A DNA stretch of 64,000 nt from the NCBI GenBank assembly GCA_963666575.2, contig CAXXYG010000016.1:62001-126000 (forward strand), in the 5' to 3' direction. Numbering within the stretch: the first letter of the stretch is position 1; each line of letters opens with the position of its first letter. This DNA comes from JABMQB01 sp963666575. GTDB lineage: Bacteria; Bacteroidota; Bacteroidia; Bacteroidales; Prolixibacteraceae. Of the stretch, positions 6,402-15,492 are shown one piece after another. A program made the position numbers and the translations under genes. The notes under the pieces were generated by a model. The model was not told the DNA's origin and made no database searches. It worked only from the letters and a program-made list of their open reading frames with translations.

Positions 6402-7364
6402 CTAAAACGGCAACTTCCCCAAATCCAAATTTCCTCCTGAAAGGATAATCCCTACTTTTTTGTCTTTTACTTGTATTTTGTTTTCGAGGATTGCAGCCAA
6501 AGGTACTGCCGATGAAGGTTCGATGATTATTTTCATCCTTTCCCAAATCATTCGCATGGCTTCCACAATTTTTTCTTCCGATACAGTAACTATATCATCC
6601 ACTTTGTCCATAATAATGGTAAAGTTTCGTTTGCCAAGCGATGTCAATAAACCATCGGCAATAGTATTTGGATTTTCAAAAGGAATAAGTTGTTTTGCCT
6701 GAAACGACCGGTATGCATCGTCGGCTCCGGCAGGTTCGCAGGCAATTATTTTACAATTAGGTAAAAGGTGTTTGGTTAAAATGGCAGTGCCACTCAATAG
6801 TCCTCCCCCACCAACCGGAGCCAAAATCATATCAAAATCGCCATAATCTTCAATCAGTTCTTTTGCGGCCGTTCCCTGCCCGCTAATAACATTAAAGTTA
6901 TTATATGGATGAATTTCGGTGGCACCGGTTTCAGAAATAACTTTTGCCAAGGTTCTTTCGCGTGCCAGAAGTGTGGGTTCACAAAACGTGATTTTGGCAC
7001 CATAACCTGCTACTGCCTTTTTTTTGATCTCCGGTGAATTAACAGGCATTACAATAAAAGCAGCAATGCCTCGCATTTTTGCAGCCAAAGCCAATGCTGC
7101 TGCGTGGTTCCCCGACGAATGGGTGGCCACACCCTTTGAAGATTCCTTTTCCGACAGAGAAAAAACCGCATTACAAGCCCCCCGAAATTTAAAGGCCCCA
7201 ACTTTTTGAAAATTCTCACATTTAAATAATAATTCGCCTCCAACAATTTGGTTGATACTACTTGATGTAAGCACCGGAGTTCGGTGAACATATTGTTTAA
7301 TTAACTTATGCGCAGCAACAACATTTTTATATTCTGGAATATCACTTTTTACCATCGCCTCCAA
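6402..7364 (-). CDS. PLP-dependent threonine/serine dehydratase-like enzyme
   Basis: A 320-residue fold-type II pyridoxal-phosphate enzyme of the serine racemase / threonine dehydratase (catabolic) / threo-3-hydroxyaspartate lyase group. The Schiff-base lysine is in GAFKFRGA near residue 59, the phosphate loop is PVGGGGLLSG, and the C-terminal ILSGGNLDL closes the site. There is no ACT regulatory domain, so it is not the biosynthetic IlvA. It would deaminate or racemise small hydroxy-amino acids in the cytosol. Its start overlaps the end of the PrsW-like gene by 23 bases, so the two are translated from one message. MVKSD three codons downstream is an alternative start. The exact substrate within the group is open. 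Confidence 0.85.
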   Translation of the reverse strand: MEAMVKSDIPEYKNVVAAHKLIKQYVHRTPVLTSSSINQIVGGELLFKCENFQKVGAFKFRGACNAVFSLSEKESSKGVATHSSGNHAAALALAAKMRGIAAFIVMPVNSPEIKKKAVAGYGAKITFCEPTLLARERTLAKVISETGATEIHPYNNFNVISGQGTAAKELIEDYGDFDMILAPVGGGGLLSGTAILTKHLLPNCKIIACEPAGADDAYRSFQAKQLIPFENPNTIADGLLTSLGKRNFTIIMDKVDDIVTVSEEKIVEAMRMIWERMKIIIEPSSAVPLAAILENKIQVKDKKVGIILSGGNLDLGKLPF

Positions 7365-8052
7365 AAGTTTTATTCATAAGTTTGTAATCAGTATTATATA
7401 TCGATTGCCCCGAAAGCTTTTTCATCCGTTTTAACCCAATATAGTAGAGGTAAACCACAAAACCCGCAAAACCTATCAGGAGCCATTCCAGTTCAGCCAT
7501 TAAAATAAAATCGTAGATACCGTGTAATAAAATGGGCACATACAGAGCTTTTTGACGCAATTGTTTCTGCTCTTTTTCATAAAACTTAGCCAATCCAAAG
7601 TAAAAACCCATGGTAATTCCAAATATAGCATGTGCCGGAACCGCAGTAATAGCTCTAACCAAACCTGTATGTAATCCACCATCAGTAACGTACATCACAT
7701 TTTCAACTGCGGCAAAACCAAGGGAGACAAAAGTGGCATAAACAATTCCATCAAATTTTTCGTTAAAGGCTTTACTTTTCCAAAATAATAAAAATAGGGC
7801 AACGTATTTAAAAAATTCCTCCGATAAAGCCGCTACCACAAATGCATTATAAAAAGCTTTTCCCAATCCAGAAAACAGGGAAATGAACTGCATAAAAAAA
7901 CTTTCAACAACCAGAATGGGTAGAACAATCAAACCTCCTGCCAATAAAGCTTTTAACAATAAACCCAAAGGTTCTTTTTCGTATTTGTCGCGGTAATAAA
8001 TGTAGCAGGCAATAATAATAACCGGAGCCAGAGCAATCAGGAAAATATCCAT
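7342..8052 (-). CDS. PrsW-family intramembrane metalloprotease
   Basis: A 236-residue polytopic membrane protein with about seven helices and the conserved acidic and histidine motifs of the PrsW/CAAX-protease-like family: the DKYEKEPL start, LSEEFFKY (EExxK), GFAAVENVMY (ExN) and PAHAIFGITMG with further H in LLHGIYDF. PrsW of Bacillus cleaves an anti-sigma factor; the substrate here is unknown. The gene starts 9 bases after the SMP-30 lipoprotein gene ends and overlaps the dehydratase gene by 23 bases, so it belongs to a tight operon of unrelated functions. The active-site residues are all present. Confidence 0.85.
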   Translation of the reverse strand: MDIFLIALAPVIIIACYIYYRDKYEKEPLGLLLKALLAGGLIVLPILVVESFFMQFISLFSGLGKAFYNAFVVAALSEEFFKYVALFLLFWKSKAFNEKFDGIVYATFVSLGFAAVENVMYVTDGGLHTGLVRAITAVPAHAIFGITMGFYFGLAKFYEKEQKQLRQKALYVPILLHGIYDFILMAELEWLLIGFAGFVVYLYYIGLKRMKKLSGQSIYNTDYKLMNKTFGGDGKK

Positions 8053-8061
8053 TTGAAAAAA

Positions 8062-9006
8062 TTATAACTCACCTTTAAAAAAATCAGCCGGCACACCTTT
8101 TACTCCAGGATGTGTTTTAAAAACTCCCCCAGCATTGGGAAACCGTTCCAATTCTTTATCGTTTGTGTCTTGCCGGGCAGTAGTTATGTAAAGAGTTCCC
8201 AAATCCTCACCACCAAAAGCGCACGAAGTCACATTTTTTGCCGGTACTTCAATTTTACGAATTAATTCTCCGGTTTGAGGATTCCAGCAACCTACAGCCG
8301 ATCCGCCCCACAAACAAATCCATAAATTCCCCTCGTCATCGATAGTCATTCCATCGGGTGAACCCATATCAGAGGGAATATTAACCGCTACCTTTCCATT
8401 AGTAATTTCGCCGGATACATTGTTATAGTCATACCCCATCACAACTTGTGTGGGAGTATCAATGTAATACATTCTTTTTAAATCACTTGTCCAGACAATA
8501 CCATTCGAAATAGATACATTTTCTACCATTTTATGAATGGTTGAGTCACCATCAAAGCGGTATAAGCTTCCTGCTTTTTGTTCTCCGGAAAGGCTCATTG
8601 TGCCTGCCCAGAATCGTCCGGACGGGTCACATTTACCATCGTTAAAACGGTTGCCGGTAATTGTTTCCTCCGGATCGATAATTTGTTTTTTGGTTCCGGT
8701 AGAAATATCCATTTGATAAATTCCTTTTTCGAGGGCTACTAAAACATTGCCTGATTCTGTTGGAACCACTGTTCCAATCATTTGCCCGGTACGCAATTCA
8801 CGGTTCTCGCCCGAAGAGGGATCATAAATATTCAGAATTTTACCTGTGATATTTACCCAATACAATTTTTGTGTTTGATTATTCCAGATAGCTCCTTCTC
8901 CGAGGTCGGATTTGGTATCCAATACCAACTCAATGTTCTCTGTTTTTGATGTACAAGCTGTTAGTATCACTACTATCAAAATGAATAATATATTACCAGT
9001 TTTCAT
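8062..9006 (-). CDS. SMP-30/gluconolactonase-like lipoprotein
   Basis: A 314-residue protein with a lipoprotein signal (MKTGNILFILIVVILTAC, lipobox LTAC) followed by a six-bladed propeller of the SMP-30/regucalcin/gluconolactonase family. Family metal-binding positions are visible: E in LGEGAIWN, N in RFNDGKCDPSGRFWAGT, N in SNGIVW and D in GSPDGMTID. Members hydrolyse sugar lactones. The lipid anchor places it in the envelope, most likely the periplasm. It is the third of four genes transcribed leftward after LpxK and PNP. Lactone substrate is not predictable from sequence. Confidence 0.85.
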   Translation of the reverse strand: MKTGNILFILIVVILTACTSKTENIELVLDTKSDLGEGAIWNNQTQKLYWVNITGKILNIYDPSSGENRELRTGQMIGTVVPTESGNVLVALEKGIYQMDISTGTKKQIIDPEETITGNRFNDGKCDPSGRFWAGTMSLSGEQKAGSLYRFDGDSTIHKMVENVSISNGIVWTSDLKRMYYIDTPTQVVMGYDYNNVSGEITNGKVAVNIPSDMGSPDGMTIDDEGNLWICLWGGSAVGCWNPQTGELIRKIEVPAKNVTSCAFGGEDLGTLYITTARQDTNDKELERFPNAGGVFKTHPGVKGVPADFFKGEL

Positions 9007-9047
9007 AATTGTTGATTTACGTTTCTCAAAGGGAGGATAACAGAGAA

Positions 9048-9860
9048 CTAGATTCCTGCCACTAATTCTTTTAAAATAAGTGTCATTTTAGGTTCTGCTT
9101 TCATGGCCACCATTTGTACTTCTTCGTGCGAAACTTCAACAATTTCGCCAGGTACACCACTATCGGTAATAATTGAAATACCAAAAATCGTCATACCCAT
9201 ATGGTGAGCCACAATTACCTCAGGAACAGTTGACATTCCAACAGCATCGCCTCCTAAAATACGAAACATTTTATATTCTGAAGGTGTTTCAAATGTAGGG
9301 CCAGACAAACCAACATATACTCCTTCTTTTATTTCAAAATTATTCTGTAATGCCACCAGCCTTGCTTTTCCCCTTAATTTTTCGTTGTACACTTTACTCA
9401 TATCGGGGAAACGAGGCCCCAATGACTCTTCATTTTTTCCACGTAAAGGATGTTCCGGGAAAAAATTAATATGGTCGTTAATCACCATAATATCTCCTAC
9501 TTTAAAACCCGGATTTAATCCACCGCTGGCATTTGAAACAAATAAATTTGTTACGCCTGCCATTTTCAGTACCCTTACCGGAAAAGTTACTTCTTTCATG
9601 TTATAACCTTCGTAGTAGTGAAAACGCCCTTGCATTGCAAGAATTTTTTTACCTCCCAGTATTCCAAATATCAACCTGCCGGCATGGCCCTGAACAGTTG
9701 AAACAGGAAATCCCGGAATAGTTTCATAAGGAATGGATTCAATAATTTCTATTTCCTTAACCAATCCACCAAGACCTGTGCCTAAGATAATCCCTATTTC
9801 AGGGCGGCATTTAATGATTCCGTTTATATAACCTGCTGTTGCTTTTATTTTCTCCAACAT
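9048..9860 (-). CDS. punA: Purine nucleoside phosphorylase
   Basis: A 270-residue trimeric-type purine nucleoside phosphorylase, which splits inosine or guanosine with phosphate. Motifs: ILGTGLGGLV (phosphate loop), VSNASGGLNPGFKVGDIMV, INDHINFF, and the base-binding GLSGPTFETPSEY plus GMSTVPEV segments. The start codon at 9860 lies inside the end of lpxK, giving a 50-base overlap in another frame; a later start would remove the conserved N-terminal helix and is unlikely. Cytosolic; functions in purine salvage, alongside the adenosine kinase and deoxynucleoside kinase found later in the window. Confidence 0.92.
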   Translation of the reverse strand: MLEKIKATAGYINGIIKCRPEIGIILGTGLGGLVKEIEIIESIPYETIPGFPVSTVQGHAGRLIFGILGGKKILAMQGRFHYYEGYNMKEVTFPVRVLKMAGVTNLFVSNASGGLNPGFKVGDIMVINDHINFFPEHPLRGKNEESLGPRFPDMSKVYNEKLRGKARLVALQNNFEIKEGVYVGLSGPTFETPSEYKMFRILGGDAVGMSTVPEVIVAHHMGMTIFGISIITDSGVPGEIVEVSHEEVQMVAMKAEPKMTLILKELVAGI

Positions 9861-10905
9861 AATTGTTAATTTTTTGATTAAAAAATTTCCCCTCCTGGTC
9901 CAGGAATTTTACCTCCATTGGCAAATAATAAATATATTTTTTGTACTGCTCTGGTACTCCAACCATGTCTTTTATCCGCATGGAATCTTTTTCGGTAGTA
10001 ACAATAATTTTATTCTTTGTTTCTATTTCTTCAAATTTACTAAAAATGGCGGTTATATCCTTTTTTGTGAAATTGTGGTGGTCGGGAAAAACAAGAGGAA
10101 TTATTGAATTTGAATATTCTGATAATTGATCAATTACAGTTTGTGGAGAAGCAATCCCCGAAAAAGCTACAATACTGTATTCTTTAGACTCATAAAACTT
10201 TTCAGTTAACTCTTCACCTTCAAAAACCGGGCTAAGTTTACCATATACCATAGTTGTAAAATATAAACTCTGATAAGGTTTAAGCCTCACGTTTTTTTCC
10301 ATTATCCGGCGAGCAATGGGTGTAATCTTCTTAGGGCATTTAGTAATAATAATAATACCTGCACGGCGCATTTGAAAAATACCTTCACGAAGCCTTCCAA
10401 CAGGCAAAAGTTTATCTTCTTTTATGGGACGGTTATAATCAATCAATAAAATATTTATTCCCGGAGTAATTCGTCGGTGTTGAAAAGCATCGTCCAATAA
10501 AATAACATCGGGTAATAGATCTTCATCTTGCTGAAGGACTGTATTAACTCCCACAACCCTGTTCTCACAAACTGAAACTGAAACATCAGGAAATTTATTT
10601 TTTATTTGTAACGGTTCATCTCCAACATCAATGGCTGCCGATTGAACTTCAACATTCCTGAAACCTTTTGTTTTGCGTTTGTAACCACGGCTTAATGTGG
10701 CAACCGCATTTTTTTCTTTTAATAATTTAACAAGGTATTCAGTATGGGGTGTTTTCCCTGTCCCTCCAACTGTAATATTACCAATAGAGATAATAGGGAT
10801 ATCAAACTCCACCGATTTTAACAATTTAAAATCGTACAGCCTGTTCCTGAAATATACCACAATGCCATAAAGGATTGTTAAAGGATATAACAACAGTTTT
10901 ATCAT
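9811..10905 (-). CDS. lpxK: Tetraacyldisaccharide 4'-kinase
   Basis: A 364-residue LpxK, the kinase that phosphorylates the 4' position of the lipid A disaccharide at the inner face of the cytoplasmic membrane. The N-terminus has a membrane-associated hydrophobic segment (LLLYPLTILYGIVVYF), followed by the P-loop SIGNITVGGTGKTPHTEYL and the conserved LSRGYKRKT and LLDDAFQHRRI motifs. It begins an operon with PNP after a hairpin that separates it from sppA. The C-terminal about 17 codons overlap the PNP gene; the tail (NKSNSRLYKRNH) is not part of the conserved fold. Confidence 0.93.
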   Translation of the reverse strand: MIKLLLYPLTILYGIVVYFRNRLYDFKLLKSVEFDIPIISIGNITVGGTGKTPHTEYLVKLLKEKNAVATLSRGYKRKTKGFRNVEVQSAAIDVGDEPLQIKNKFPDVSVSVCENRVVGVNTVLQQDEDLLPDVILLDDAFQHRRITPGINILLIDYNRPIKEDKLLPVGRLREGIFQMRRAGIIIITKCPKKITPIARRIMEKNVRLKPYQSLYFTTMVYGKLSPVFEGEELTEKFYESKEYSIVAFSGIASPQTVIDQLSEYSNSIIPLVFPDHHNFTKKDITAIFSKFEEIETKNKIIVTTEKDSMRIKDMVGVPEQYKKYIYYLPMEVKFLDQEGKFFNQKINNYVGENKSNSRLYKRNH

Positions 10906-10955
10906 TCGCTTTATAAATGAATAGCTAAAATAGTAATTTATTAAGGGATGTAAAG

Positions 10956-11000
10956 TAAAACAGGAAGGTACTTTTTAACAAAGATGGACCTTCCTGTTTT
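10956..11000 (-). terminator. Hairpin terminator between sppA and lpxK
   Basis: ACAGGAAGGT (10960-10969) and ACCTTCCTGT (10988-10997) form a perfect 10-bp stem; on the minus strand it is followed by a T-rich run. It ends the sppA message ahead of lpxK. Confidence 0.75.
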
Positions 11001-11064
11001 ATGCAATATTTATAATTAAAAAAAAGAGGTAATTTAACCTTTAATGTAATTTTTTAAGGTGATA

Positions 11065-12843
11065 TTACTCAATCATCAAATCATAAGGCATACGGGCATA
11101 CACACCGTTAAAATTGGCAGCCTTTTTAAATTGTTCATAATATTTGTAGTTAACGCCTAATTCTTCTTTTAGCCATAAAGCTCTCAGATTATTAGGCACC
11201 GATGAAAATAATTCCTGAAATGGATCGGGTAACTCAGGTAATGACATAAGCCGGTAATCATCGCCTAACTCAGCCAAATCAACAGCTATTTTAATGGCAT
11301 CATTTAATCCACCCAATTCATCAATCAAACCATTTTCCAGGGCATTTAATCCTGTCCAAACACGGCCCTGGCCAATTTCGTCGACTGCCGATTTTTCCAT
11401 GTTACGCCCTTCGGCCACATGCGAAATAAACACATCGTACCCTTCTTCGATAGTTTCTTGCATCAGGTTCCGTTCAAATTCACTCATACCACGGGTTACC
11501 GAAATCATATCGCTGTGTTTATTAGTAGTAATAACATCGTGAGTGATACCCAATTTTTTGTTGAGCAGTTCGCCTGCATTTGGAATTACACCAAAAATAC
11601 CGATTGACCCGGTAATGGTTGTTGGGCTGGCCACAATTTTATCGGCAGAACACGAAATATAATAACCACCCGAAGCGGCCACATCGCCATAACTTACAAC
11701 AACCACTTTTTCTTTGGCAGCCAAATCAACTTCGCGCCAAATAACTTCCGATGCATATGCACTACCACCGGGAGAGTTAATACGTAAAACAATAGCCTTA
11801 TAAGCGCTGTCCTGGCGAACACGACGTATTTCGCGTGATAATTTATCTCCGTCAATTCCTTCACTTCCAAGCGGGATGCCAATATCGCCACTTGCATAAA
11901 TTACGGCTACTTTATTTCGTGAAAATCCTTTTTTCTCTTTTGATTTAACCGGCAGATTGGCATAATCTTTTGCTTCAATAACAGGAATACCTTTATTGCC
12001 TTTTATTCCTGTGATCTCGCGCAAATCATCCAATACCTGGTCTTTGTATTTTGCAGCATCGACCAATCCGTTCTCCACAACTTTTTCTCCTTTTGAAAAA
12101 GTCATCACCTGGTCGGCCAATTCATTTAATTTTTCAACCGACAGACCCCTTTCCTCAGAAATACCTTTTAACATTTGACCCCAAAGGCTACCGAGGTAAA
12201 CCATGGTTTGTTCCCTGTTTTCAGGACTCATTTTTTCAAGGATATAAGGTTCAACTGCAGCTTTAAATTTACCATGCCTTATAATTTGAGCTTCAACGCC
12301 CAGTTTTTCAAGGGCATTTTTGAAAAACATTCTTTCGCCACCAAGCCCGCGAAAATCGACCGAACCTAAGGGGTTTACTACCAGCTGGTCGGCTACCGAA
12401 GCCAGGTAATAGGCTTTTTGCCCATACAAATCGGAATAGGCATAAATGGGTTTATCACAACTCTCTTTAAACTCCAGCAAAGCATTCCTGATTTCTTCAA
12501 CAGTAGCAATACCTGTATTAAGTGTTGATACTTTTAAATAAATTCCTTTTATGCGGTCATCATCCACTGCTTTATCAATCGATTTTAAGATTCTATCGAG
12601 GCCAACCATTTTTACCTGCGAAAAACCCGGCATATTTAAATCTTCGAACGGGTCATTGGGAGCCCGGTCAACAATCTGGCGGTCGAGGTTTAAAACCAAC
12701 ATAGAATTGTTTTGTACTGATACCTGCTTTTCAGTTGATGAAATAAGGGCACCAACAACCATCATCATCAGGAAAAAACCAATAATCGAAACAGCTATAA
12801 TTCCGGTAATGGTTGCAAAAGTGTATTTAAAAAAATCTTTCAT
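11065..12843 (-). CDS. sppA: Signal peptide peptidase SppA, long (67K) form
   Basis: A 592-residue membrane-anchored serine protease that degrades cleaved signal peptides. One N-terminal membrane helix (about residues 8-35) precedes two tandem SppA domains. The catalytic serine is in RINSPGGSAYAS of the C-terminal domain and the lysine is in IIRHGKFKAAVEPYI of the N-terminal domain, as in the E. coli-type enzyme where the dyad is split over the two halves. Length matches the long form (about 590-620). It stands alone on the minus strand, divergent from folK, with its own terminator. Confidence 0.93.
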   Translation of the reverse strand: MKDFFKYTFATITGIIAVSIIGFFLMMMVVGALISSTEKQVSVQNNSMLVLNLDRQIVDRAPNDPFEDLNMPGFSQVKMVGLDRILKSIDKAVDDDRIKGIYLKVSTLNTGIATVEEIRNALLEFKESCDKPIYAYSDLYGQKAYYLASVADQLVVNPLGSVDFRGLGGERMFFKNALEKLGVEAQIIRHGKFKAAVEPYILEKMSPENREQTMVYLGSLWGQMLKGISEERGLSVEKLNELADQVMTFSKGEKVVENGLVDAAKYKDQVLDDLREITGIKGNKGIPVIEAKDYANLPVKSKEKKGFSRNKVAVIYASGDIGIPLGSEGIDGDKLSREIRRVRQDSAYKAIVLRINSPGGSAYASEVIWREVDLAAKEKVVVVSYGDVAASGGYYISCSADKIVASPTTITGSIGIFGVIPNAGELLNKKLGITHDVITTNKHSDMISVTRGMSEFERNLMQETIEEGYDVFISHVAEGRNMEKSAVDEIGQGRVWTGLNALENGLIDELGGLNDAIKIAVDLAELGDDYRLMSLPELPDPFQELFSSVPNNLRALWLKEELGVNYKYYEQFKKAANFNGVYARMPYDLMIE

Positions 12844-12937
12844 GAGTAATATATTTATACTTTAATACTAATTTTATCAGCTTATAATATGATATGTCAT
12901 TCCAGCTTTGTCGAAATTACAATCTAAAATAAGATTT

Positions 12938-13426
12938 ATGCATGAGGTTTATTTAAGTTTAGGTGGAAATATCGGAAATAAAAAAAATAATTTCATACAA
13001 AGCTATCAATTAATTACTAAACATGTAGGAGAAACTATTGTTTCATCAGCCATTTATGAAACACCTCCCTGGGGATTTCAATCGAAGGATAATTTTTGGA
13101 ACCAGGTTATTAAAGTTCAAACAGAATTATCTCCCCAAAAAATGCTGGAACAAATTCAGTTGATGGAAAAACAACTGGGCCGAAAATACACCAAAGAAGG
13201 TTATGAATCGCGCCCCATAGATGTTGACATTCTATATTTCGATAATTTAATTTTAGAAACTGAAAATTTAATAATCCCCCACCCACTTATTCAGAATAGG
13301 AAATTTGTTCTGGTGCCATTAGCAGAGATTGCTCCTGATTTTATTCATCCTGTTTTGAAACAAACCAATATACAATTGTTGGAAAAATGCAAGGATGATT
13401 CAGAAATAACAAAAATTGAAAAATAA
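12938..13426 (+). CDS. folK: HPPK, 7,8-dihydro-6-hydroxymethylpterin pyrophosphokinase
   Basis: FolK transfers pyrophosphate from ATP to hydroxymethyl-dihydropterin in folate synthesis. The protein (162 residues from the ATG at 12938) has YLSLGGNIGNK, ETPPWGF, NFWNQVI and the signature RPIDVDILYFDN with IPHPLIQNRKFVLVPLAEI. I chose the ATG at 12938 rather than an upstream TTG at 12908, because MHEVYLSLGGN begins exactly where the family begins. It is a single-domain enzyme, divergent from sppA with about 95 bases between the two starts. Confidence 0.92.
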   Translation: MHEVYLSLGGNIGNKKNNFIQSYQLITKHVGETIVSSAIYETPPWGFQSKDNFWNQVIKVQTELSPQKMLEQIQLMEKQLGRKYTKEGYESRPIDVDILYFDNLILETENLIIPHPLIQNRKFVLVPLAEIAPDFIHPVLKQTNIQLLEKCKDDSEITKIEK

Positions 13427-13484
13427 TCCTTTTACAAATTGTGTATTCGGATGTTCTTCTACCAGTTTGATTAATCCGCCTGTA

Positions 13485-13580
13485 CCAGGCAAAAGGAGCT
13501 GGATTTTCCAAATCCCGCTTTAATTAGTATTGTTTTCAATGAACGAGAAAGGATTCTCGTTCTCCTTTATTAAATGAATA
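13485..13580 (-). repeat. Dispersed repeat C, copy 3 (inverted)
   Basis: Read on the minus strand it matches 6278-6392: ggagaacgagaatcc, hairpin AACGAGAAtcctTTCTCGTT, then GGATTTggaAAATCC. It stands alone between folK and hcp, without elements A, B or DUF559. Confidence 0.75.
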
Positions 13581-13592
13581 AAACACAGTTAT

Positions 13593-13631
13593 TAAAAAAA
13601 AGCGCTTAACGGAAATTTCCCGTTAAGCGCT
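13593..13631 (-). terminator. Terminator of hcp
   Basis: Perfect 12-bp stem AGCGCTTAACGG/CCGTTAAGCGCT (13601-13612, 13620-13631), followed on the minus strand by seven T. About 77 bases after the hcp stop. Confidence 0.88.
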
Positions 13632-13707
13632 AAAACCCAATTCCTCAACTTTCCAACACCAATCAACTTCACATGAGGAAAAAACAAAACAATTTACATA
13701 TTACCCC

Positions 13708-15378
13708 TTAAACCAACTCATTTTTCATAAATAATTCCATGTCATTTTCAACATTGGTTATTCCGGCAATGCCAAAATTTTCGACTAAAACGTTAACTAC
13801 ATTTGGCGATAGGAATGCCGGCAATGTTGGTCCTAAATGAATATTTTTAACACCTAAATGAAGCAATGCCAACAATACAATTACCGCCTTTTGTTCGTAC
13901 CAGGCAATATTATAAGCAATCGGCAATTCATTAATATCATTCAATTCAAAGATTTCTTTTAATTTTAAAGCAATTACCGCCAGTGAATATGAGTCGTTAC
14001 ACTGCCCAGCATCGATCATACGCGGAATGCCACCAATATCGCCAAGAGCTAATTTATTGTAACGGTATTTGGCACAGCCTGCTGTTAAAATAACTGTATC
14101 CTTAGGCATTTCTTTAGCAAACTCAGTATAATAATCACGATCTTTCATTCGGCCATCGCAACCAGCCATTACAAAGAATTTTTTGATGGCCCCGGTTTTT
14201 ACAGCATCCACAATTTTATCGGCCAATGCAAAAACCTGTGCATGAGCAAATCCACCAATTATTTCGCCTGTTTCAATTTCTTTTGGGGCAGCACATTTTT
14301 TTGCATGCTCAATAATCTGGCTAAAATCTTTCATGTTTCCTTCTTCCCTTTCCGGTATATGAATGGCACCTTCGAGGCCTGATGAACCAGTTGTATAAAT
14401 TTTATCAGAATAAGATGCTTTTTCTTTCGGAGGGACTATACAATTGGTTGTAAACAGGATAGGCCCATTAAAGCTTTCGAATTCTTCTTTCTGGTTCCAC
14501 CATGCATTTCCGTAGTTCCCTACCAAGTGTGTATACTTTTTAAACTTCGGATAATAATGCGCCGGCAACATTTCACTATGCGTGTACACATCAATTCCAG
14601 TCCCTACGGTCTGTTTCAAAAGTTCTTCCATGTCCTTCAGGTCGTGCCCCGAAATTAAAATACCGGGTTTGTTTTGTACCCCAATATTTACTTTTGTCAT
14701 TTCAGGATTTCCATAACTTGATGTATTTGCTTTGTCAAGCAAAGCCATCACCTCAACGCCAAACTTTCCGGTTTCGAGAGTTAGAGCTAAAAGCTCATCA
14801 ATACTCAAATCTTCGGTTGTAGCAACCAGTGCACGTTGCATAAAAGCATAAATAGCTTCCTCTTTATACCCTATATTAAAAGCATGTTCGGCATAAGCTG
14901 CCAATCCTTTTACACCGTAAATAATCAATTCGCGCAACGACCGCACATCTTCATTCTCAGTACTAAGCACACCAACCTCGCTGGCTTTTTTCTCAAACTC
15001 TTCAGCTGAAGTACTGTTCCATGAAGCAAAATCAGGTAATTTATCGTCTAAACTAATACCTGTTGCAAGGCAACGAGAATGCAACTCATTCCGTAATTGT
15101 AATGCTTTAATGATACGCCTCTCAAAACTTTTTTTGTCGAAATTGGCATTGGTAATGGTGCTAAATAAACCATCGAACACAAATTTGTCAACTTTTTCAG
15201 GATTTAAACCTTTAGCCCTTAATTTTTCGTTAAACCAGCTAATTCCCTTTAGAACATACAATAATGTATCCTGTAGATTAGCCACGTCGCTTGTTTTTCC
15301 ACAAACGCCTTTAATTTCACAACCTGTACCTTTTGCCGCTTCCTGGCACTGAAAACAAAACATATTCATTTCACTCAT
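13708..15378 (-). CDS. hcp: Hybrid cluster protein (hydroxylamine / NO reductase)
   Basis: A 556-residue Hcp, an iron-sulfur-oxo cluster enzyme that reduces nitric oxide (and hydroxylamine in vitro). The N-terminal cluster cysteines are C8, C11, C20 and C26 (CX2CX8CX5C), the spacing of the class found in strict anaerobes. Hybrid-cluster ligands are visible in SGHDLKDMEE, FTTNCIVPP, AGCDGRM, TAGCAKYRYN and DAGQCNDSYS. No signal peptide, so cytosolic. Upstream on the same strand lies a ferredoxin-type gene and, divergent from that, a Crp/Fnr regulator, which together form a typical nitrosative-stress locus. A palindrome at 15407-15424 precedes the start. Confidence 0.95.
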   Translation of the reverse strand: MSEMNMFCFQCQEAAKGTGCEIKGVCGKTSDVANLQDTLLYVLKGISWFNEKLRAKGLNPEKVDKFVFDGLFSTITNANFDKKSFERRIIKALQLRNELHSRCLATGISLDDKLPDFASWNSTSAEEFEKKASEVGVLSTENEDVRSLRELIIYGVKGLAAYAEHAFNIGYKEEAIYAFMQRALVATTEDLSIDELLALTLETGKFGVEVMALLDKANTSSYGNPEMTKVNIGVQNKPGILISGHDLKDMEELLKQTVGTGIDVYTHSEMLPAHYYPKFKKYTHLVGNYGNAWWNQKEEFESFNGPILFTTNCIVPPKEKASYSDKIYTTGSSGLEGAIHIPEREEGNMKDFSQIIEHAKKCAAPKEIETGEIIGGFAHAQVFALADKIVDAVKTGAIKKFFVMAGCDGRMKDRDYYTEFAKEMPKDTVILTAGCAKYRYNKLALGDIGGIPRMIDAGQCNDSYSLAVIALKLKEIFELNDINELPIAYNIAWYEQKAVIVLLALLHLGVKNIHLGPTLPAFLSPNVVNVLVENFGIAGITNVENDMELFMKNELV

Positions 15379-15406
15379 TTTATAATATTTCGAATGTTTT
15401 TCCCTG

Positions 15407-15424
15407 TATCAGTAAAAACTGATA
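15407..15424. promoter_or_regulatory. Palindrome upstream of hcp
   Basis: TATCAGT-aaaa-ACTGATA, a perfect 7-bp inverted repeat 29 bases before the hcp start. With the preceding TG it reads TGTATCAG, sharing TGTATCA with the site in front of the Crp/Fnr gene at 16424. It may be an operator for hcp or merely an intergenic hairpin. Confidence 0.45.
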
Positions 15425-15492
15425 AAAGAAATAGACTTTAATTATTAGAATATTAATATTGGGCTATTGGGAGATTTTCTAAAAAATGCTAC

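Noticed and set aside
6249..6440. 63-codon frame on the + strand after the tandem array
   Set aside because: It only translates repeat C and runs into the 3' end of the PLP-enzyme gene; there is no ribosome site or protein-like composition.
12908..12937. TTG start upstream of folK
   Set aside because: The ATG at 12938 begins the conserved HPPK fold; the extension has no family match.
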